From positions 3,815,001 to 3,879,000 of the forward strand of contig NZ_CP114599.1 in NCBI RefSeq assembly GCF_027286305.1: a stretch of 64,000 nucleotides of DNA. Reading direction: 5' to 3'. The DNA comes from Phenylobacterium sp. NIBR 498073. Lineage in GTDB: Bacteria; Pseudomonadota; Alphaproteobacteria; Caulobacterales; Caulobacteraceae. Every line of letters starts with the position of its first letter. Position 1 is the first letter of the stretch. Made by a program: the position numbers and the translations under genes. Below are positions 8,298 through 16,264 of this stretch, in pieces. The notes under the pieces were generated by a model. The model was not told the DNA's origin, ran no database searches, and was given only the letters and a program-made list of their open reading frames with translations.

Positions 8298-9487
8298 GGC
8301 TTGGCGTAGGTGGTCAGCACGAACACCGCCGCCATCGTCACCACCGCCGCCGGGGCCAGCGCGTTCAGCACATCGCCTGGACCGTAGCCGACCGCCCGCA
8401 GCTGGCCGGCGATCAACGGCCCGACGATCGACCCGAGCCGCCCGGCCGCGACCGAGGCGCCCGCCCCCGCCGCGCGGAACAGCGGCGGATAATAGGCCGG
8501 CGCCAGGGCGTAGAGCACGTAGAGGCCGCCGATGACCGTGAAGCCGGCGGCGGCGGACGCGGCCAGGATCATCGGCAGGCCGGTCGCCGCGGCCAGGGCG
8601 TAGAGCGCGCCGGCCAGGCCCGCGAACACCGCGACCAACAGCCAACGATAGCCGACCTTGTCCGCCGCCCAGCCCAGCACCAGCGAACCGACCACCGCCG
8701 CGAGATTCATCGCGAAGGCTGCGGCCGCGCCTTCAGCCGCCGTGAAGCCCTTGGCCACGACCAGCAGCGGCAGCCAGTTCAGCAACAGGTAGGTGACCAG
8801 CAGGTCGAGCGCGAACACCGCCCAGATCAGGACCGTGGCCAGGCCCCGGCCGTCCGCGAACAGCCCCGTCAGCAGCTGCGGCGGCGGGCCGTCACCGGCG
8901 CGCGCGGGGCGGGTTTCGGGCAGCAGGAAGTAGACCACCGGCACCAGCATCAACGGCAGGGCGCCGCCGATCATGAACAGCATCCGCCAGTCCACGCCCC
9001 CGGCCTCGCCGACCTGGGCCGCAAGGGCCACGAGCGCCCCGCCGACCGGCAGGCCGCAGAACATGCTGGTGGTGGTCAGCGCCCGGCGGTGCGGCGGACT
9101 GATCTCGCTGGCGATGGCGATCAGGTTGGGCATCGCCCCGCCGAAACCGAGCCCGGTGGCCAGCCGCGCCAGGGTCAGGGTCTCGAAATTCGTGGCCAGG
9201 GCCGTGGCCAGCGAGAACATCCCGAACAGCGCCACCGAGCCCAACAGCACCGGCCGGCGGCCGTAACGGTCGGCTGCCCAGCCGCCGAACAGCGCCCCGA
9301 TCACCAGCCCGATCATCGCCGCGCTGCCCGCCCAGCCGAGCTGCGCGGGGCCCAGGCCGAGTTCGGGCGCCATGTGCGGCGCGGCGACCCCGAACGCCTG
9401 GATGTCGTAGCCTTCCAGTGCGGCGATACCGAAGCAGATGGCGACGATCAGGCCCGGCTTCGCCGCACGCGTGCTCGCTCCTGTCAT
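8282..9487 (-). CDS. MFS transporter, aromatic acid:H+ symporter (AAHS) family-like
   Basis: A 401-residue inner-membrane protein with about 12 hydrophobic helices. The N-terminus contains LEGYDIQAFGVAAPHMAPEL, the AAHS hallmark (acidic E/D pair in helix 1). It is followed by the MFS motif A GGWAADRYGRRPVLLGS between helices 2 and 3, and a second copy GWAADKVGYRWLL between helices 8 and 9. The family imports benzoate, 4-hydroxybenzoate, 3-hydroxyphenylpropionate and similar acids with protons. No catabolic genes flank it, so the substrate cannot be inferred from context. It is encoded convergent to the glycan operon, with a short overlap. Confidence 0.85.
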   Translation of the reverse strand: MTGASTRAAKPGLIVAICFGIAALEGYDIQAFGVAAPHMAPELGLGPAQLGWAGSAAMIGLVIGALFGGWAADRYGRRPVLLGSVALFGMFSLATALATNFETLTLARLATGLGFGGAMPNLIAIASEISPPHRRALTTTSMFCGLPVGGALVALAAQVGEAGGVDWRMLFMIGGALPLMLVPVVYFLLPETRPARAGDGPPPQLLTGLFADGRGLATVLIWAVFALDLLVTYLLLNWLPLLVVAKGFTAAEGAAAAFAMNLAAVVGSLVLGWAADKVGYRWLLVAVFAGLAGALYALAAATGLPMILAASAAAGFTVIGGLYVLYALAPAYYPPLFRAAGAGASVAAGRLGSIVGPLIAGQLRAVGYGPGDVLNALAPAAVVTMAAVFVLTTYAKPYREA

Positions 9488-9627
9488 GGCCTATCTCTCC
9501 CCGGCGCACTGGATCTGCAGGCTGCCCGCCTTCGCTATACAAATCGTGTTCGCGAGCGTTCAGTAAACAGGAAGCGCTTGGACCGCCGCGTCAATGCCCC
9601 CAAGGAACTTGCGGCCGCCGCGCGGGG

Positions 9628-9912
9628 CTAGCCGTCAAGGCGATCCGGCGTGAAGCTGATCACGCCCTGGCGTTCCAGCTCGGTCAGGATCTGATCGATC
9701 TGGCTGCGCAGCTCCAGCATGCAGTTCGGGGTCAGGATCAGATAGCCGGACTTGACCTTGTGCTCCTCGCCCGCCTCGTCGGCGACGTTGGCTGCAAAGG
9801 CGAGCCGCGCGACCCCGGACTGGAAGCCGAGCCCGGCCATGGCGTCGCCGAAGATCATCGGCAGGTCGAACTCAGGCAATCCGGGCGGGCTGGGCATGGG
9901 GCCTGATCGCAT
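9628..9912 (-). CDS. Conserved hypothetical protein, about 94 residues
   Basis: A small soluble protein (MRSGPMPSPPGLPEF...) with a beta-rich centre (GFQSGVARLAFAANV, VKSGYLILTP) and a helical C-terminal segment MLELRSQIDQILTELERQG. I do not recognise the family. The frame runs upstream to an ATG at 9972, but that segment lies in the promoter side of the divergent gene; ATG 9912 has a better ribosome-binding sequence (GGGA). The gene is divergent from the HicB-like gene. The upstream 140 bases towards the MFS gene contain no other coding feature that I can support. Confidence 0.6.
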   Translation of the reverse strand: MRSGPMPSPPGLPEFDLPMIFGDAMAGLGFQSGVARLAFAANVADEAGEEHKVKSGYLILTPNCMLELRSQIDQILTELERQGVISFTPDRLDG

Positions 9913-10008
9913 GATTCCCAGTCCTGCGGCCAAGGCGCACACGATGGCTTGAATTTGCGCAAAACTACACAACGTCTATTCTTCGTTTCTTCGCGGAGGA
10001 TCCTCCCC

Positions 10009-10665
10009 ATGACCACCCTCGTCTTCGTCGCCCAGGCCCGCACCGCCCCGGCCGGCGGCTACAGCGCCAGTTTCCCCGACCTGCCCGGACTCGCCGTCGA
10101 GGGCGCCGACATCGCCGCCCTGGTCGTCGCCGCCCGCGAAACCGTGCTGAAGGAGCTGCAGCGCCTGGCCGACGACGGTCACGACTGGCCCAAGCCCACC
10201 GCCCTGGAAGCCGTCGCGGCCGAGGCCGGGGTGATCCCGTTCCTGGTCGACGTTGCGGTCGAGGACACGCCAGTGCGGGTGAACATCTCGATCGGCGAGC
10301 GGCTGCTGAAACGCATCGACCAGGCCGCCGAGACCCGCGGCATGAGCCGCTCGGGCTTCATCGCCTCGGCGGCGCGCACCGCCCTCGGCGAAAAGATCGG
10401 CGCCGGGACGGGCGCGGACTTCGACGCCATCGCCCGCAAGCTGCAGGACGAATGGTCTGTGCTCGGCCGCAAGATCACCGACAGCCTCGGCCCGGACTCA
10501 GCCTTCAACCGCAGCGTCAACGATTTCGACGCCAAGCTGACCGAGACCATCCGCAAGACCGCCGACAACATCTCGGCCGCCATGGCGCGCCGCAAGGAGG
10601 CCGAAGCCCGCAAGGACGAGGCCCCCAAGGATGGGGCGAGCCAACCCGCCGACGCGGCGATCTAG
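10009..10665 (+). CDS. HicB-like (RNase H-fold plus ribbon-helix-helix) protein with C-terminal extension
   Basis: A 218-residue protein preceded by a strong GGAGGA ribosome-binding site. Residues 1-80 match the HicB partial RNase H fold (YSASFPDLPGLAVEGADIAAL, then ETVLKELQRLADDG). Residues 85-125 form a CopG/Arc-like DNA-binding segment (VNISIGERLLKRIDQAAETR, GMSRSGFIASAARTAL). The last about 90 residues are amphipathic helix, unusual for HicB antitoxins, which are commonly near 100-140 residues. No HicA toxin (small dsRBD-like protein) is encoded on either side. The gene ends six bases before a DUF445 membrane protein gene, implying co-translation. It may be a DNA-binding regulator rather than an antitoxin. 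Confidence 0.75.
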   Translation: MTTLVFVAQARTAPAGGYSASFPDLPGLAVEGADIAALVVAARETVLKELQRLADDGHDWPKPTALEAVAAEAGVIPFLVDVAVEDTPVRVNISIGERLLKRIDQAAETRGMSRSGFIASAARTALGEKIGAGTGADFDAIARKLQDEWSVLGRKITDSLGPDSAFNRSVNDFDAKLTETIRKTADNISAAMARRKEAEARKDEAPKDGASQPADAAI

Positions 10666-10671
10666 TCCGAC

Positions 10672-11934
10672 ATGGCGGCAGGCACGATCGCGACGACCGC
10701 GTCGCCAGACGCACTGAAGCTGCGCGACCTGAAGCGCATGCAAGCCATCGCCACCGGGCTGCTGGTGGCGATGGCGGTCGTCTTCGTCGCCGCCAGCCGC
10801 GGCGACGACTACTGGCCGTGGCTCGCCTATGTCCGCGCCTTCGCCGAGGCGGCGATGGTCGGGGCCTGCGCCGACTGGTTCGCAGTGACCGCGATCTTCC
10901 GCCGCCCCCTGGGGCTGCCGATCCCGCACACCGGCATCATTCCGCGCAACAAGGACCGCATCGGCCAGGCGCTGGGCGGCTTCATCGCCGACAACTTCCT
11001 GACGGTCGACGTGCTCGACAGCCGCTTGAAGCAGATCGAGGTCGCCCGCTGGGGCGGCGAGTGGCTGCGCCAGCCGCGCCATGCGCGGCGGCTGGCCAGA
11101 CGGCTGTCCGGCCTCGTTCCCACCATCCTGAAGGTGCTGCCGCGCGACATGCTGCGCGAGACCGCCGGCTCGGCGGCGACCGCCGCCATCCGCGCCGTGC
11201 CGGCCGCCCCGACCGCCTCCAAGCTGCTGGCCGCCTTCTGGAACGAAGGCCGCTCACAGGCCGCCTTCGACTGGGGACTCGGCAAGCTGGCCGCCTACCT
11301 CGAAGCCAACGAGGAGACCATCCAGGAGAAAGTCGAGGCCAAATCCTGGAAGTGGATGCCCAAGTTCATCGACAAGATGATCGCCCAGAAGGTCACCACC
11401 GGCCTTGGCGAGCTGCTGGTCGAGATGCGCGCGCCCGACCATCCCTGGCGCCAGGAGCTCAAGGCCTGGATCGAGAGCTTCATCGACCGCCTGGCCCATG
11501 ATCCCGAGCTGATCGCCAAGGGCGAGGACCTCAAGGCCAAGCTGCTGGCCGACCCGGCCCTGCGCGAGCAGGCGGCCGGCGTCTGGCGCGACATCGAACA
11601 GCGGCTGGTCGACGGCGACGGCGCGGGCCTGACCGAACGGCTCGAGCAGATGCTGACCGCGCTCGGCGAATGGCTGCACACCGAGGAGACCGCCCAGGCG
11701 CGGCTGAACGAATGGGCGCGGATCCTGGCCCGCCAGGTCATCGCCCCGCGCCGCCACGAGATCGGCGGCTTCGTCGCCCAGGTGGTGGCGAGTTGGGACA
11801 CCAAGGGCGTGGTCGACAAGCTCGAGCTGCAGATCGGCAAGGACCTGCAGTACATCCGCGTCAACGGCACGCTTGTAGGCGGGCTGGTGGGCCTCGCGAT
11901 CTTTTCTGCGAGCCGCGCCTTCGGACTCCAGTAG
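10672..11934 (+). CDS. DUF445 family membrane protein (YjiN-like)
   Basis: A 420-residue protein with N-terminal membrane segments (AIATGLLVAMAVVFVAA near residue 25) and a C-terminal helix (LVGGLVGLAIFSA). Between them lies the DUF445 body, with the signature ACADWFAVTAIFRRPLGLPI and IPHTGIIPRNKDRIGQALG. The large middle part is helical and probably cytoplasmic or periplasmic, between two membrane anchors. Family function is not established. It follows the HicB-like gene after a six-base gap, so the two form one transcription unit; nothing else in the context suggests a pathway. Confidence 0.85.
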   Translation: MAAGTIATTASPDALKLRDLKRMQAIATGLLVAMAVVFVAASRGDDYWPWLAYVRAFAEAAMVGACADWFAVTAIFRRPLGLPIPHTGIIPRNKDRIGQALGGFIADNFLTVDVLDSRLKQIEVARWGGEWLRQPRHARRLARRLSGLVPTILKVLPRDMLRETAGSAATAAIRAVPAAPTASKLLAAFWNEGRSQAAFDWGLGKLAAYLEANEETIQEKVEAKSWKWMPKFIDKMIAQKVTTGLGELLVEMRAPDHPWRQELKAWIESFIDRLAHDPELIAKGEDLKAKLLADPALREQAAGVWRDIEQRLVDGDGAGLTERLEQMLTALGEWLHTEETAQARLNEWARILARQVIAPRRHEIGGFVAQVVASWDTKGVVDKLELQIGKDLQYIRVNGTLVGGLVGLAIFSASRAFGLQ

Positions 11935-11984
11935 CGCCGTTCTCCCGCGCGCGCTTAGATGCGCCACCACGCGGAGAACTCGAC

Positions 11985-12863
11985 ATGGCCCAGTTCAAGG
12001 TGACCCCTCTGACCCCGACCATCGGGGCCCTGATCGAAGGCGTCGACCTCGCCCAGCCGGTCAGCGACGACCTGCTGCAGGCGATCCGCCAGGCGTTCCT
12101 CAAGCACCAGGTGGTGTTCTTCGAGGATCAGCACATCACCCCGGTCCAGCACCGCGACTTCGCCGCCCGCTTCGGCGCGCTGCACACCCACCCGCTCTAT
12201 CCGGGGGTGCCCGAGGCGCCCGAGCTGTTCATCCTGGACAACCACAAGGACAACCCGACCGACAACGACAGCTGGCACACCGACGTCACCTTCATCGAGA
12301 CCCCGCCGATGGCCTCGATCCTCTACGCCAAGCACCTGCCGCCGTCGGGGGGCGACACGATCTGGTCGAACATGAAGGCGGCCTACGAGGCGCTGTCGCC
12401 GGCCTTCCGCGAGTTCCTGGCCAGCCTCGACGCCGTGCACGACTTCGCCCGCGGCTTCCCCACCCGCGGGATCGTCGCCAACGCCGCGGGCGAGGACAAG
12501 CACGCCAAGGCCGCCGCCGAGCACCCGCCGGTGCTGCATCCGGTGATCCGCACCCATCCGGAGACCGGCGAGGACGGGCTGTTCGTCAATTTCGGCTTCA
12601 CCGAGCGGATCAAGGGCCTGCGCCGCAAGGAGAGCGACGCGATCCTGAACATGCTGTTCGAGCACATCCAGAAGCCGGAGTTTCTGGTCCGCTGGCGCTG
12701 GAGCCCCAACGCCATCGCCTTCTGGGACAACCGCGTGACCCAGCACTATGCGGTCAACGACTACCTGCCCCACCGCCGGATCATGAATCGGGCCACCGTG
12801 CTGGGCGACCGGCCCTATCACCGCTCGCGGCTGCCGGCCGGGGTCAAGGCCGCAGCCGAATAG
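11985..12863 (+). CDS. TauD/TfdA family 2-oxoglutarate-dependent dioxygenase
   Basis: A 292-residue enzyme. The Fe(II) facial triad is visible: His98 and Asp100 in DSWHTDVTF, and His254 in NRVTQHYAVNDY, followed by the 2-oxoglutarate-binding Arg in HRRIMNRATV. The N-terminal LTPTIGALIEGVDL is typical of taurine dioxygenase. TauD oxidises taurine to sulfite and aminoacetaldehyde with O2 and 2-oxoglutarate. There are no tauABC transporter genes nearby, so it could act on another sulfonate, sulfate ester or aryloxyalkanoate. A GGAG ribosome-binding sequence precedes the ATG. It converges closely on the glycosyltransferase gene (three-base gap). Confidence 0.88.
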   Translation: MAQFKVTPLTPTIGALIEGVDLAQPVSDDLLQAIRQAFLKHQVVFFEDQHITPVQHRDFAARFGALHTHPLYPGVPEAPELFILDNHKDNPTDNDSWHTDVTFIETPPMASILYAKHLPPSGGDTIWSNMKAAYEALSPAFREFLASLDAVHDFARGFPTRGIVANAAGEDKHAKAAAEHPPVLHPVIRTHPETGEDGLFVNFGFTERIKGLRRKESDAILNMLFEHIQKPEFLVRWRWSPNAIAFWDNRVTQHYAVNDYLPHRRIMNRATVLGDRPYHRSRLPAGVKAAAE

Positions 12864-12866
12864 GCC

Positions 12867-14528
12867 CTAGCGCCAGTCCAGCAGCCCGAGCTTGCACATC
12901 CAGACGATGGACATGCCGAGCAGCTGCTGACGGTTTTGCGGGAACGGCGCGACCAGCTCGCGCACGCTCAGTTCGCCCTCTGCGATCAGCCGCGTCAGCA
13001 TGGCCACGCTCTCCTCATGCGACGCCCTGGCCCCGGACGCGTAGTCGTCCAGCCGAATGGTCTTGGTGCGTTCGAGGTCGGCCAAGGTGATCCCAGGCCG
13101 GGCGACGACACGGGTTCCGGCGCCCAGCACCGAGGTCGCGAACCTCGCGAACGCGCCATAGGGCTCGGTCTTGGTCGGATTGCGCGTGTACTTCAGCTCT
13201 TCGGGCTGTGCGGCGAGCCGGATGGCCTCAAGCTCAGTGAGAAGTTCCTGCAAGCCCGCGACGACAACCTTCCAGTCGAAGGTTTCGCGAATGCGACGAC
13301 GGCCGGCGTCGCGCATCTTGGCGCGCAGCTCCGGTGAGGCGATCAGATCGGCGATCCGCGCCGCCGCATCGCCCACATTGATCGCCGTGTGCTGGGCCAC
13401 CGAGCCGACATAGGCCTGATAGGTCAGGCCCATGTGGAGATGGCGGTTCAGCAACCCCTGTCCCGCGCCGCGCGGCCCGCCCAGCGAGCGGACCAGGAAC
13501 CCGTCGATCCCGTCGCGGATCGTGAAGCGATAGCCGTCCCAGTCGCTGGCCACAACCGGCATGCCAGCAGCCATCGCCTCCAGCGGCGTGATCCCGAAGG
13601 TCTCCTGGATGTTGTCCACCAGCGACAGGAATATGTCGCCTGCCGCCCACATCCTGCCGACCAGATCGCTGTCGTTGCCGTTCAGGTAGTGGACGCTGAC
13701 CGACGGCGCATAGGCCTGAACCGTCTCCTGGTACATCTCGCGGTGGAGCGCGGGGTCCGGGAACCATCCGACCAGCGCGAAGTGCACCTTGACGCCGCTC
13801 GCCCGCGCCGCCTCTTCCGCCGCCCGGAACATCGGCTGCGGAAAGGCCTTCTCGAAGAAGGACAAGCGGCCGACCCACATCACCACGATGTCGTCGGGCC
13901 CGACGCCCATCTCCTCGCGGGTCGCGGCGCGCACGTCGGGGCGGTCGGCCAGGGCGGCGAAGGCCGCGCCCTCGACCCCCAGCGGCAGCAACGGCAGGTG
14001 CGGGCGGATCTGCTTGGTTCCGCCGTAGCGGTCGGCCAGGTAGCCGGTCCACTCGTCGAACATCTCGACCAGCGACTCCTGCACCACCGGCGAGGTGCAG
14101 ATCAGCGCGTCCCAGGGCTGCATCGGCGCCACCGCCGCCTTGGCGATCATGTCGCGCATCGCCGGCGGCGCCAGGGTGTGGACCATGCCCACCAGGCTGT
14201 AGGCGTTCTCGAGCCCGACCTGCCGACGCAGCCAGGCCATGTCGGTCAACTCCGGCACCCCGCGCACAAGCGCGCCGGCGTCCTTGGCCGGGCCCAGGTC
14301 CAGTAAGTGGGTGGTCGCGACCTGCGGCCGTGCGACCTCGCCCGGGGTCAGGCCCATGACCAGGTCCGCCGGCGACACCTGCGCCCCCGTCAGGAAGTCG
14401 ACCCGGTCGACGTCGGCGTAGCGCAGCACCGCCTTGAACAGCTCGACATTGGCGACGTCCTTGCCGAACGGGTTGTGCTTCGGCCGCACGCCGGCGGACG
14501 GATGATAAAGCGCGATACTGCGTGCCAA
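12867..14528 (-). CDS. Glycosyltransferase family 4, long form
   Basis: A 553-residue GT-B enzyme. The C-terminal nucleotide-sugar domain shows VVMWVGRLSFFEKAFPQPM, then SLVDNIQETFGITPLEAMAA (the EX7E pair) and GMPVVASDWDGYRFT. The N-terminal half begins ALYHPSAGVRPKHNPFGK and has unusual extra length, and the C-terminal about 120 residues form a helical extension beyond the usual GT4 fold. It lies alone between two oxygenase genes and is not linked to the glycan operon. It may serve a separate envelope glycan or act on a specific acceptor. Donor and acceptor are unknown. Confidence 0.82.
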   Translation of the reverse strand: MARSIALYHPSAGVRPKHNPFGKDVANVELFKAVLRYADVDRVDFLTGAQVSPADLVMGLTPGEVARPQVATTHLLDLGPAKDAGALVRGVPELTDMAWLRRQVGLENAYSLVGMVHTLAPPAMRDMIAKAAVAPMQPWDALICTSPVVQESLVEMFDEWTGYLADRYGGTKQIRPHLPLLPLGVEGAAFAALADRPDVRAATREEMGVGPDDIVVMWVGRLSFFEKAFPQPMFRAAEEAARASGVKVHFALVGWFPDPALHREMYQETVQAYAPSVSVHYLNGNDSDLVGRMWAAGDIFLSLVDNIQETFGITPLEAMAAGMPVVASDWDGYRFTIRDGIDGFLVRSLGGPRGAGQGLLNRHLHMGLTYQAYVGSVAQHTAINVGDAAARIADLIASPELRAKMRDAGRRRIRETFDWKVVVAGLQELLTELEAIRLAAQPEELKYTRNPTKTEPYGAFARFATSVLGAGTRVVARPGITLADLERTKTIRLDDYASGARASHEESVAMLTRLIAEGELSVRELVAPFPQNRQQLLGMSIVWMCKLGLLDWR

Positions 14529-14613
14529 GGCGGCGTTCCCCGTTCGAAGTCGCCGTCTAAGCCGCGGCCCCTGGGCGGTGGTCTCGCACAGCCGCTGCGC
14601 CGAGCCAAGCGGC

Positions 14614-15381
14614 CTAGGGGTCGCCGCGCCGGAACGTCACGACCAGGACGTCACGATAGGCCGGGCGCGTCGGATCGACCGGCTCGATCGCCGTCACGCC
14701 GTGAAACACCCTGTGGTCGTCGATGAACACCGCGTCCAGCGGCTCCAGCAGGGTGAAGCTGCCCAGGGCGCCGCCGGCCGGATCGAAGATGTCGGTGACG
14801 CCGGCGGCGACATTCTCGCGGGCCGCCAGCATGACCAGCACCCAGTCCACGCCATCGCGGTGCGCGCCCTCCGGCGTCGGGCGCCCCGCCTCGCCGGCCC
14901 GCGCCTCGATGCGGAACTGGTGCATCTCGGTTCGCCACGGAAACCCGGCGTCCTGCCCGGCCACGGCCCCGAACACGTCCAGCGAGGCGTCGAGGATGGC
15001 GCGGGTCAGCGGCAGGTCGCAGACCTGCGGCGTGATCGGCTCGAACCAGCGCTCGACCCCGCCGTTCAGCCGGTTGTAATCCAGGCTCTGGAAGTGCGGC
15101 TGATGGGCCAGGCGCTCGATGCGGCCGGGCCGAGCCTCCAGCGCCGCATACCGCCGCCGCCGATAGCGCCCGCCGTCGGCCATGTACTCGTCCACAGCCA
15201 GGTCGTTCCAGCTCGCCGCCCACGCGGCCCAGTCGGCCAGCGGCGCCTCTCCCAACAGGCGGCGCATCTGCGGCCCGCGCACCCGCGCGAACCCGTCCCT
15301 GGCCACCTGCAGTCTGATCTCGTCGAGCAATGGCGCGCTCCTTAAGCGCACCGCAGCTATGCCGTTCCGGGCGACATTCAA
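14614..15381 (-). CDS. 2OG-Fe dioxygenase family protein (PF10014-like)
   Basis: A 255-residue protein resembling the 2OG-Fe_dioxy family that includes free L-isoleucine 4-hydroxylase. The metal motif HxD is seen in EGAHRDGVDWVLVML, and the distal His in FIDDHRVFHGVTAIEP, followed by the Arg-rich end DVLVVTFRRGD. The segment SLDYNRLNGGVERWFEPI is also typical of the family. Such enzymes hydroxylate free amino acids with O2 and 2-oxoglutarate in the cytoplasm. The start could lie a few codons downstream. It is codirectional with the glycosyltransferase gene after an 85-base gap. Confidence 0.78.
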   Translation of the reverse strand: MNVARNGIAAVRLRSAPLLDEIRLQVARDGFARVRGPQMRRLLGEAPLADWAAWAASWNDLAVDEYMADGGRYRRRRYAALEARPGRIERLAHQPHFQSLDYNRLNGGVERWFEPITPQVCDLPLTRAILDASLDVFGAVAGQDAGFPWRTEMHQFRIEARAGEAGRPTPEGAHRDGVDWVLVMLAARENVAAGVTDIFDPAGGALGSFTLLEPLDAVFIDDHRVFHGVTAIEPVDPTRPAYRDVLVVTFRRGDP

Positions 15382-15411
15382 GCCCGATCGCGTATCACGC
15401 GAGGCGTTTAT

Positions 15412-16142
15412 TCACTGGGCCTGCTCGAAGGTCTGGGCGTTGAGCTGCAGGGTGGGCGGCGCGCCGCGCGGATCGATCCCCGGCGGCGTGGCGACCATCA
15501 GATACACCGTCGGCCCGGCGTCATAGCGCAGCTCGAGCGTGCCCTTGCGGATCGCATAGGCGCCGCGTCCCTTCTCGACCACCTGCGCCTCGCGCGCACT
15601 GGGGTCGGGGCCGAGCTTCTCCCAGGAGAGATAGCGCAGCAGCCCAGCCTCGCGGAAACGGCCGTCCGGACCAAGTTGCAGCGCGACGACCGCCTCGCCT
15701 TCTCACGGTCGAAAACCCCCCAGGTCCCGTCGAGACGCTCGGCGTCGAGCAGGTGCATCCGCCGATAGCTGATCGGCCGTTCCTGCTTGCGCAGCACGCC
15801 GGCGGCGTCGAGGCGGAAGGTGGTGTCGCTCCCTGAGGCGTCGTTGCGGAAGCGGATTTCGTCGCCCCGGCGCTCATACGTCCCGCATTCGGCGTAGCGA
15901 CACTCGTAGTCCCAGTCGACCGCCCGCCCGAGCCCCTCGCTGGGAAAGCCGCGGAACGCGCGCCCATCGGCCAGGAAGGTGTAGTAGTCGGTGCGCACCC
16001 GCTCGCTGATCTGATCGGCGCGCAGGCCGAAATAGACGCCCTCCAGGCCCGCCCCGCCCTGCGGCGCGCTGCACGCCGCGCCCGCCCAGACGGCGGCGAA
16101 CGCCGCCGCCCAGCCCAACACCGCCCGTCCGCCCGCCGCCAT
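15412..16142 (-). pseudogene. Exported hypothetical protein, disrupted by a one-base frameshift
   Basis: The reading frame starts MAAGGRAVLGWAAAFAAVWA, a signal peptide ending near ACSAPQ, followed by EGVYFGLRADQISERVRTDY and a beta-rich body up to GTWGVFDREK. There the frame is lost. Shifting by one base recovers a clean continuation, GEAVVALQLGPDGRFREAGL, LRYLSWEKLGPDP and IRKGTLELRYDAGPTVYLM, ending in FEQAQ and a stop at 15412. The break is at about 15698-15702, where one G (C on the plus strand) seems to be missing. The restored protein would be 243 residues. It may be a recent real inactivation or an assembly error. Function unknown. Confidence 0.75.
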
Positions 16143-16264
16143 CACCGCCTCGCCGATCTGTTCGTCGAAGCTTGCTAGCGCGCACCCGGCGCGCGCGCCT
16201 CCGCCATTCGAAGGAAACCGCGTGATCGGCCGCAAGGTCGGCGCCGACCGCAGGACGCCTCCCG

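Noticed and set aside
7529..9631. Very long open frames on the opposite or alternate frames, such as 7529-9631 and 29393-31597 (+), 5071-6762 and 6495-8645 (-)
   Set aside because: They are rich in Arg, Gly, Ala and Pro with no domain motifs, and lie over genes with clear family motifs. Long shadow frames are expected in DNA with this GC content.
10009..10665. Complete HicAB toxin-antitoxin system
   Set aside because: No small HicA-like ORF (about 60-80 residues with a dsRBD-like fold and catalytic His) lies upstream or downstream; the neighbours are a divergent hypothetical gene and DUF445.
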